Shown here piece by piece: positions 57,722 through 64,000 of a stretch of 64,000 nt of DNA. The notes beneath the pieces were generated by a model. It made no database searches. It was not told where the DNA came from and worked only from the letters and a program-made list of their open reading frames with translations. Positions within the stretch are counted from its first letter, which is position 1, and every line of letters begins with the position of its first letter. A program made the translations under genes and the position numbers. Origin of the DNA: Gymnopilus junonius (taxonomy: Eukaryota > Basidiomycota > Agaricomycetes > Agaricales > Galerinaceae); NCBI GenBank assembly GCA_015501075.1, contig JADNYJ010000061.1:124001-188000 (forward strand), given 5' to 3'.

Positions 57722-58119
57722 TATTGAGCAGCAAGTAGTGCACTCTGCATAGTATCGTTGTAACTACTATCTTACCTGGGTTGTGAGAGGCTAGTGCTAA
57801 GGTGACTACTTAGGTACTACAGAAGTGCAAATGACTTAGATTAGGATGCTGTTTAGAGCATCCTTATATACCTACAGGACATGCAGTGACTAACTACGTA
57901 TGAGTAATGCATAAGGCAATTACTCAGCTAATTACTATGTAATTACTAATATCTACTCACAAGATGAGTAATACACTCACTAAGTGATCACATGTTTTAG
58001 TCATATAAGATGACTATGATACTCTGTCATCACTGGATCTAGTCACATATAGATGCATCTGATCATGCGTGTCATGTGAGTCATGTGATGTAGTCACATG
58101 GACACTTATTGTGTCAACA
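57722..58119 (-). repeat. LTR of the second copia copy
   Basis: 398 bp, reverse complement of the LTRs at 44864 and 51179, with transitions only in the stretches compared. Confidence 0.92.
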
Positions 58120-58829
58120 CTTGAATCCAGGACATGTCTTCCAACAAGTCCCGGATCTCCCTCAGGTATCGAGCAATGTGCTCGATACCCAGCCCTTTCT
58201 GTGCCTCCACCATCATCTTGGGCTTGGGCTTTGCTGCCCCCATTGCCTTGGCTGGTTGTACCTCCAACTCTGTCTGACCCTCTGACCTCGCAGCTCCTCC
58301 ACTGATCTTGCAACCCTTGCGCTGCACTTGGCAGTGCTTGCACGATGCCGCCTTGCTGGTACCCTCCCTAAAAACAAATCACAAGTCAAAAAATTAAATC
58401 ATAACAAAGAAAAATTAAAAATGGGACTTACCTTGGCCATAGGCACTTTGCCCCCACCTGCACACACTGAATGCAGATGACCCCAACCATCGCCTCGTAC
58501 ACTCTGGCTGACTCCCACATCACGACCACCTTCTGCTATGTCGCAGCTGCCTTCTCCTTTGGCTGCACCTTCTTCTTTCCCTTTGCAGTTTTCCTCTGCT
58601 CCACCTTGGCCACCTTCTCTGCCTCTGCTGCCTCCTCCACCTCAGCCACCTTCCATGCTTCTTCTGCCACTTGTTCTGCCTCTGCATGCTCCTCTGCCTC
58701 CCGTCGCTTCTGCTCCATTCATTCTCACTTCCGACGAAGCTCTTCCCTCTGGAGCGTGAGTTTCTGCTCCTGCGCTTCGAGGTCTTTGAGGTCTTCGAAA
58801 TCCTCTGAGTTGGAATCAGTGTGTGACAT
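58120..58829 (-). pseudogene. Antisense Zn2Cys6/coiled-coil gene (copy 2), 3'-truncated
   Basis: From ATG 58829 the frame reads an acidic start (MSHTDSNSEDFEDLKDLEAQ), a Glu/Ala/Lys coiled coil (EAEEHAEAEQVAEEAWKVAE) and CIQCVQVGAKCLWPR. A 64-nt intron (58431-58368, GTAAGT...TTTTTAG) leads to EGTSKAASCKHCQVQRKGC and LGIEHIARYLREIRDLLED before truncation by the copia copy. The six cysteines with a 12-residue linker fit the Zn2Cys6 spacing. Two TGA codons follow LRRK. Here the Trp after the third Cys is intact, unlike copy 1. Confidence 0.65.
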
Positions 58830-58957
58830 ATCGATGAGGGGAGGTAGAACGACAATATTGAAGAGAGGACCGAATGGAAATTTCAAACAACCAAAACCAA
58901 CCAGCACATGGCCATTCCCATGCACAGGCCTCAAGGTTCAGCCTAAGGGGGAAATAC

Positions 58958-59432
58958 TATTATATATGCACCTCTGACCAACTCCGATCTCTGACTATAT
59001 GAACTCTGACCTCATGATCCCCTCAAAGTACTACAAGTCCTGGAACATGTAGACACTTAGATTACACGTAGCTAGTCAACTCTGAGTAGTGCAGAATAAC
59101 TTACATGTCTGCCTGTTCACTAGTACACATACAGTCTCTGCTTAGCTTCCTCCATAGTATAAAAACCTTAGAACTATTATTAGGTACCTCAGTTTGTATA
59201 TTGTTCATTAATCAATCCACACTCTCTACTCCACTCTCTCATTCCGATCTGACTCCAAAATTCAAGACAACATCCAGACAATGGAGCACAACACACATGT
59301 TGAAGCTGAAGTCTCAACCCTACATCTACATATGTTATGCTAAGACCAACTCTGACACTGATGTACTCTGACGTAGCTCCGACATGGATCTCCTCTGCCT
59401 GCTCTGCCCTTCCCTTCATCAAGAACTTAACA
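58958..59432 (+). repeat. LTR of the Ty3 fragment
   Basis: 475 bp, same family as the LTRs at 35047 and 41826. The first dinucleotide is TA instead of TG, a G-to-A transition. Confidence 0.9.
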
Positions 59433-59479
59433 GATAACAAAATTAGACAATGTATTGACATCTTACTATTCCTTTTCAG

Positions 59480-59812
59480 TTCTTTACAGAAAATGGCATT
59501 GACTGTTTTGGTGAAGTTTTGTACTACTTTCGCTGTAAGCAGCAAGATACTATTCTTCCCTTGACTGTTCTTTTGATATATTCTGAACACAATCCAGAGC
59601 TGCTGGCAGCTTTGCACAGAACATTGATTTCTTGCAATTATCTTGGGGACAGCTCACTGCAAGTCATTGACATCTCTTGCATTCAATCTGTTGTAGTGAT
59701 GGTACCTTATAGACTGGAAAAACATCATGTTGAGGATAATTATCATTTCCTGGTGGAGAGACCAGGACTGGATGTGGTTCATCTAGGGGGTGGAGAAGAT
59801 GATCTTAGTTGA
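59480..59812 (+). pseudogene. Terminal exon of a transposon-associated multicopy gene (Plavaka-type?)
   Basis: After an acceptor TTTTCAG, 110 codons read FFTENGIDCFGEVLYYFRCK, TLISCNYLGDSSLQVIDISC, SVVVMVPYRLEKHH and FLVERPGLDVVHLGGGE to a stop. I recall this ending from large proteins of Agaricomycete Plavaka-like DNA transposons, but the assignment is from memory of the family style only. The upstream exons are missing, replaced by the Ty3 fragment. Confidence 0.45.
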
Positions 59813-60275
59813 CTCATTTCTTATTATGTAATGCAGTTGTATCTTTCTCCCAGCTACATTGTACATATCACATCTATGTATTACATCCATGCAATAAAAG
59901 CCTCTCCCTTTCCCAATGTCAATGCCCTCTGTGTGGCTGCTCTTTATGACTCATGGGCCTCTGACCAAGGCTGAAATTCTTCTTGATACTACCTGCTTCA
60001 GCACCACTGATTTCAATAACTTGGATGACCCTGATTCCATGGACAACTTTCCTCCTTTGGTGTCCAACCTTGCCAAGCCTACCAACATGCCCTTCCATAA
60101 TCCAGAGCTTCTTGCAGAGATTTCCCAAAGACTGGCACTCTCTAACAGTGCACTTGATGTACAAGCTCACTACAATCATCCCACCTTCCCAACTCTGACT
60201 TTCTTACTACTCTTATTCAACAAGAGCATTTCTCAGAGTATATCACAAACAAGTTTTCATCTTTCGAAGACAATC
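59813..60275. other. Spacer with weak coding traces
   Basis: A 128-codon frame (59916-60299) contains HNPELLAEISQRLALSNSA, which may be the decayed N-terminal part of the kinase gene that follows. No other feature seen. Confidence 0.3.
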
Positions 60276-62592
60276 CACTCACATCTCTACAAACCATGAG
60301 CCTCTTTGCAAGGAGGTCAATGCCACCATTGCAAACACCCTCCTTAACACTGTCATTCCCACTACCATTGCAACAATGGATTGGATACAGAAGGCAGTTT
60401 TCCCTGATGAACTCCTCCCAGTATTATTCAATGACAAACACCTCAGTGAGGTTAAAGAATGTTGGGACAAGTCAAGTGAGAGATTAGTGCATTTTCCAGA
60501 AAACATGGGGGAGCGTGCTGTCCAGGACTGGCTCAACCACTTGGTGCACACCCTTGGAGTCATCCACAATCTGATTCAGAAGGAGAAGGAGCCTGACTCT
60601 GATGAGTTTGTGAGTGCCTCTGCTGACAAAGAAGTTCACCATGAAGAAGGGCTTGCCAATGACCATGGCACTGGCATTGTTGAGGAAGTCATGTTTGACA
60701 ATGGTGTGGAGGTGAAAGGCTTCATTGTCACAGGCACGGAAGACCATTTCTTCAGTATGGTCTCACACAAGAAAGCACCTAGTGGGGGATATCATCTTTG
60801 CAAGCCTGATATCATTCTCATCAACCAAAACCTTCACCATTTTCTCAAGGCTGGCAGTCTCTGGCCCCGATGGCACCATGTTGAGGCAATCATGGAAGTG
60901 TCATCATGAAAACATATTGCAACAGATTCTTGAGAAGGCAGCACTTATGTTTGAGGCCTAACCATTCTGTTGGTTTGCTATCAGTCTTGCCTTTCACAGA
61001 GCTGGTGAAAGTGTGGAGTTTTGTTTCATGTTGGTCGATCATGCTGGCATCTGTCTAACTGGATGGTCCAACATTTCTGGGTATGAGGGTATCACCCTTG
61101 CTCGCATTATATTTGCACTCTCCTATGCCAGTCCAGAGCTCCTTGGCATTGACACCTCCATGACAACAGACCTCTTTTCTGGTGACATCACCAAGATCTG
61201 GGTTCAAAACCAGGAGTTTAAAGTTATCAAGCACATATACTCCTCTCTTGTCCTCATTGGCCATGGCACACATGTCTTCCTTGTACAAGACAAGAACAGA
61301 AAATCCCACATCATCAAGGATGCCTAGCTCCTCAAGGGTCATGGAATTTCTGAAATTGACATCCTTTCATCTATCAGCAACACTCTCAAGAATGACACCA
61401 GTGCAGCTGCTCAGAAATATGAATCAATGCATCCCTGATTCATTGTGGGAGAGGAAATGTGAGATTCTACTGACACACAAAGAGGAAGACTGACCAACAA
61501 GCCCCCTGAACATCTCCATCATCAGGTAGTGACTGGTCCTGTCAGGGATCCCTTAACATCTTTCCATTCTCATGAAGAATTTGTCCAAGTGCTCCTGAAC
61601 TGCATTGACTGTAAGTCTAGTATTCAATGTTAAAACTATTTAATTATTTAATCACTTTTCAGGGCTTGAATATCTGCACAAAAAATGCAAGCTAGTACAT
61701 GGTGACCTGAGCATCAATAACATTGTGATTTATTGCAACCCCCCCCCCATGCCTGCCCTCAAACCTAGCACAAGGGATGGGTGCCAAGGAGTGGCCTGCA
61801 CAAATTACTCGGGCCAGTTTGGCAATGGCACAAGCAGCATTTATAGCTGCTCCAACAGAAGGGCTGACAGAAAGTATTCTGGTCACTGGCATCATCATTA
61901 ACTATGACTATGCTCATAAAGTTGACACCATCAGAGAAAACATCAGTGCATCCCCATCATTTTCTGAATTGTTCTGTCTTCATATCCATTTCTTTTTTGC
62001 TTTAGGGCACCTTACCTTTCATGCTGCTTGCCACTTTGGACAAAGAGAACAGTGGCAAATATATCCATGGTCTGGCTCAGGACCTTGAGTCACTTCTCTA
62101 CACTGCCCTTGGCATTGTCACCTTCACTATAGGACCTTGTGGCCAAGCCCATGCGCCCACTGACCATGTTCCTCTTGCATGATGGTACAATGAGATTGAT
62201 TGTGAGCAGCTACTCAAGGATAAAGCCATTGATTTGGTTGCCTACAACAGGAAGATTCAGAAATACATCCCAGAGTACTGGAAGCCCTTCTCTCCTTACC
62301 TTTGTTGTCTTGTCCAGGCTACTTGGCCTTGACCGGACCCATTTTCCCCAAGTGCCGCTTCTCATGATGTATTCAGGGAGATCCTCAAAAGTGCACTTGC
62401 AGATTTATCAACCAATCATCCAGAAACCCCATGCAATTATGCTTGGGTCACCCACAAGCACTCTTGAGCTTCTGCTGATGAGGGCAGATACTTCTATAAG
62501 CTTCTTCGAGTAAATGCCAGTAACAACCAACACCTTCCTCAACCTATTACCATGAAGCCGCTTTCTGAGTGGGCCAACTCTGTTGACATGTA
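60276..62592 (+). pseudogene. Fungal-type protein kinase (FunK1), decayed
   Basis: Segments in consistent order read IQKAVFPDELLPVLFNDKHL, GERAVQDWLNHLVHTLGVIH, GGYHLCKPDIILINQN, RWHHVEAIMEVSS, WSNISGYEGITLARIIFALS and LVLIGHGTHVFLVQDKNRKS. The catalytic loop is VHGDLSINNIV (61698-61721), followed by a DFG-like INYDYAHK and GTLPFM. This is the layout of the basidiomycete-expanded FunK1 family. Stops include TAG for Trp at 61325-61327 and TGA for Arg at 61436-61438, plus frameshifts. Introns are hard to place because of the decay. Confidence 0.78.
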
Positions 62593-63339
62593 GGAAGTGG
62601 AGAAGGGGTGCCTCCTTGGTTGTTGTTTCTTTTCTGATTATTGTATTGTTACATCTCACCTCATTGGCACCACTCTTGAATAACTTTCTTTGTACTTTGT
62701 ACTTCACTTTGTATCATGCCTAGGAACATCAATTATGTAAGCCAATGCCACTCTTGTTTTCAAACAAATGTGAGTCACAGCATGTTCCTCTTGTGTTCAT
62801 GCACCCATCTGGCAGTATTTTTGAATCAGACTTTCAAGGCACAAGCCCTGCACTGTCTTCTATGGCTGCTATGGGGGACAACTAGTTGGCTTCAATGGAA
62901 GTCAGGCTAGAAACAGTCAACTTTTCTTCCCCAACCATCCATATAGACGACCAGCTCAGCTATCTATGTCAGAAAGCACTGGCACAACTTCATCTCAGTA
63001 CTCAGTCCCTCACAGAAGCTCACCTCTTGAGAACTACATGGTATGTTATATGAAACTCACCTATTCCTGTCAATTTTCTCAAGTAACATCATAAAGGCAA
63101 TGTCAATGTCAACATCCTCATTTGAGTCTGGCTGGTCCAATGTTCAAACTGACAGTGCTTTTGTTTCTATTGAGCAATATTGCTCACTTCAAGCATGATT
63201 CAATAAGATGCACTGAGAGCATAGTAACCTTGTGAAGCAATGTGATTTATTGGAAGCCAAAAACTTGGCACTCAAGTATGTATCATTACAGTATAAGGTT
63301 GGCCAACCTGCTTATCATATGAACACCTAGTTGCACAGG
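62593..63339. other. Spacer with weak plus-strand coding traces
   Basis: Short stretches such as EHSNLVKQCDLLEAKNLALK (63215-63275) look like the coiled-coil part of the following multicopy gene, interrupted by TGA codons. Nothing else is supported. Confidence 0.35.
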
Positions 63340-64000
63340 TTCCTACTTCTTAACTGAACACATTGTGCTGAAACACAAAGACTACCCCAACATCACATAC
63401 TGGTTCCGCCATGAGTATCTTGCTGCACTGGTAGAAGGAAGAATTACCTCCATTGACAATGCCCCTGTTAAGGCTCAAGGTGCTGAACACAATGAAGTTG
63501 ATGATGATGATGATGGAGAGGAAGGAATGGGTGTATGCAAGCAGTCCAGTGGTGTACCTAAATGCAAGCAAGGCAAAGGGCAAGCTTCACAGGGCAAGAA
63601 TGTCAAAATGTGTTATATCCAGCATGAGAATAGCGACATTATCAATGGCTAGAGAGGGACGGACATATGCTGCTATGCTAGGTCAATCTTTGTTGGATTT
63701 GCCTTGGAGGGTAAATTGTTCCATAGCTGGGTTGAAGGAGTGGATGCAGCAAGCCATACCAGTTATTATCGTGATATGGTAGCAAGATTCCCTGATATAG
63801 GTTTGTGTGAGCTAGACTAGAAAAGTGAGCAGATTGCCAGTGAGACCTACTCACAATGGTGAACACATTGGATGAACAAACAAGAGACCAAAAAAACCAA
63901 GGGGAAGACCTCATCAAAATGGCTATTGGAGAAGAGTTTGATGGATGATTCCTCTCATAAGAAGACAAGGGTTTTGGAGTCTACAAGCAAGTCGATGTCA
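63340..64000 (+). pseudogene. Multicopy Agaricomycete gene of unknown function, 3' part, runs off right edge
   Basis: Reads HKDYPNITYWFRHEYLAALV, a low-complexity acidic stretch (EVDDDDDGEEG), QASQGKNVKMCYIQHENSD, then in another frame WVEGVDAASHTSYYRDMVAR and GLCELDWKSEQIASETYSQW. The arrangement resembles a repetitive gene family of mushroom genomes (YPNV..W..., then W and a Phe-Pro-x-Leu motif), recalled from memory. Stops and shifts show decay, or introns I cannot place. It continues beyond 64000. Confidence 0.45.

Larger units (their letters stand above)
52569..58119 (-). mobile_element. Second copia copy, inverted and internally deleted
   Basis: Same family as the element at 44864, on the opposite strand. 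It has one full LTR (57722-58119), the primer-binding site (57710-57721), the leader repeats, gag, integrase and most of RT, down to the RT motif TGYKPEPFTG. There the sequence jumps to the last 13 bases of the LTR (TATTGAGCAGCAA on the plus strand, 52569-52581). RT C-terminus, RNase H and most of the 3' LTR are missing. Flanks do not form a TSD (GAATC versus CTTGA). Confidence 0.9.
58120..59432 (+). mobile_element. 3' fragment of a second Ty3 copy
   Basis: Matches the 3' end of the element at 35047: part of the antisense gene, polypurine tract and a terminal LTR (58958-59432). Its 5' part is absent, cut at the copia junction. Confidence 0.9.

Overview
This window is nuclear DNA of a filamentous basidiomycete, most likely an Agaricomycete mushroom. 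Genes are dense and carry many 45-70 nt GT-AG introns. Recognisable products include a PalC-type BRO1 protein, a HARBI1/Myb-like Harbinger element, a Vps3844-like protein and a fungal-type (FunK1) protein kinase. No prokaryotic features are present. I assembled exon structures by eye, choosing splice sites that keep frame and restore conserved motifs, so exon edges are predictions.

Region 1 (1-33 kb) is mostly host genes: ADA2 (SAGA; runs off the left edge), a small coiled-coil protein, palC (pH signalling), a tRNA-Val, PIG-U (GPI transamidase), a Ygr012w/Mcy1-like cysteine synthase, a CoA-binding protein, a broken GH18 chitinase, a three-finger C2H2 factor, a Ymc1-like mitochondrial carrier, an F-box protein, a Vps3844-like protein and a membrane-anchored thioredoxin-fold protein. 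Many pairs are divergent. Two DNA transposons, an 802-bp non-autonomous element and a 3,021-bp intact-looking PIF/Harbinger element, sit side by side in what was a roughly 140-bp shared promoter between the cysteine synthase and the CoA-binding gene. The 26.1-31.7 kb stretch is gene-poor.

Region 2 (33-64 kb) is a nested repeat block. It holds a complete Ty3/gypsy chromodomain-type element (35047-42299, TSD GCTGA), a Tc1/mariner element (43140-44721, TSD TA), a complete Ty1/copia element (44864-51576, TSD AGGGG) inserted into the 5' part of another gypsy-like element, an inverted, internally deleted second copia copy (52569-58119), a 3' fragment of the same Ty3 family (58120-59432), a possible Plavaka-type exon, a decayed fungal-type kinase gene and a decayed multicopy gene. 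Most in-frame stops in these elements are TGA where the family has Arg (CGA), and LTR differences are mostly transitions, as expected from CpG deamination.

The most unusual object is an intron-containing gene carried antisense between pol and the 3' LTR of the Ty3 element, present in both copies. Its predicted product combines an acidic coiled coil with a C-x2-C-x6-C ... C-x2-C-x6-C pattern matching a Zn2Cys6 cluster. Other notable points are a 5-nt micro-exon in the cysteine synthase, three consecutive GC-AG introns in the carrier gene, and a copia primer-binding site matching the anticodon arm of initiator tRNA-Met.
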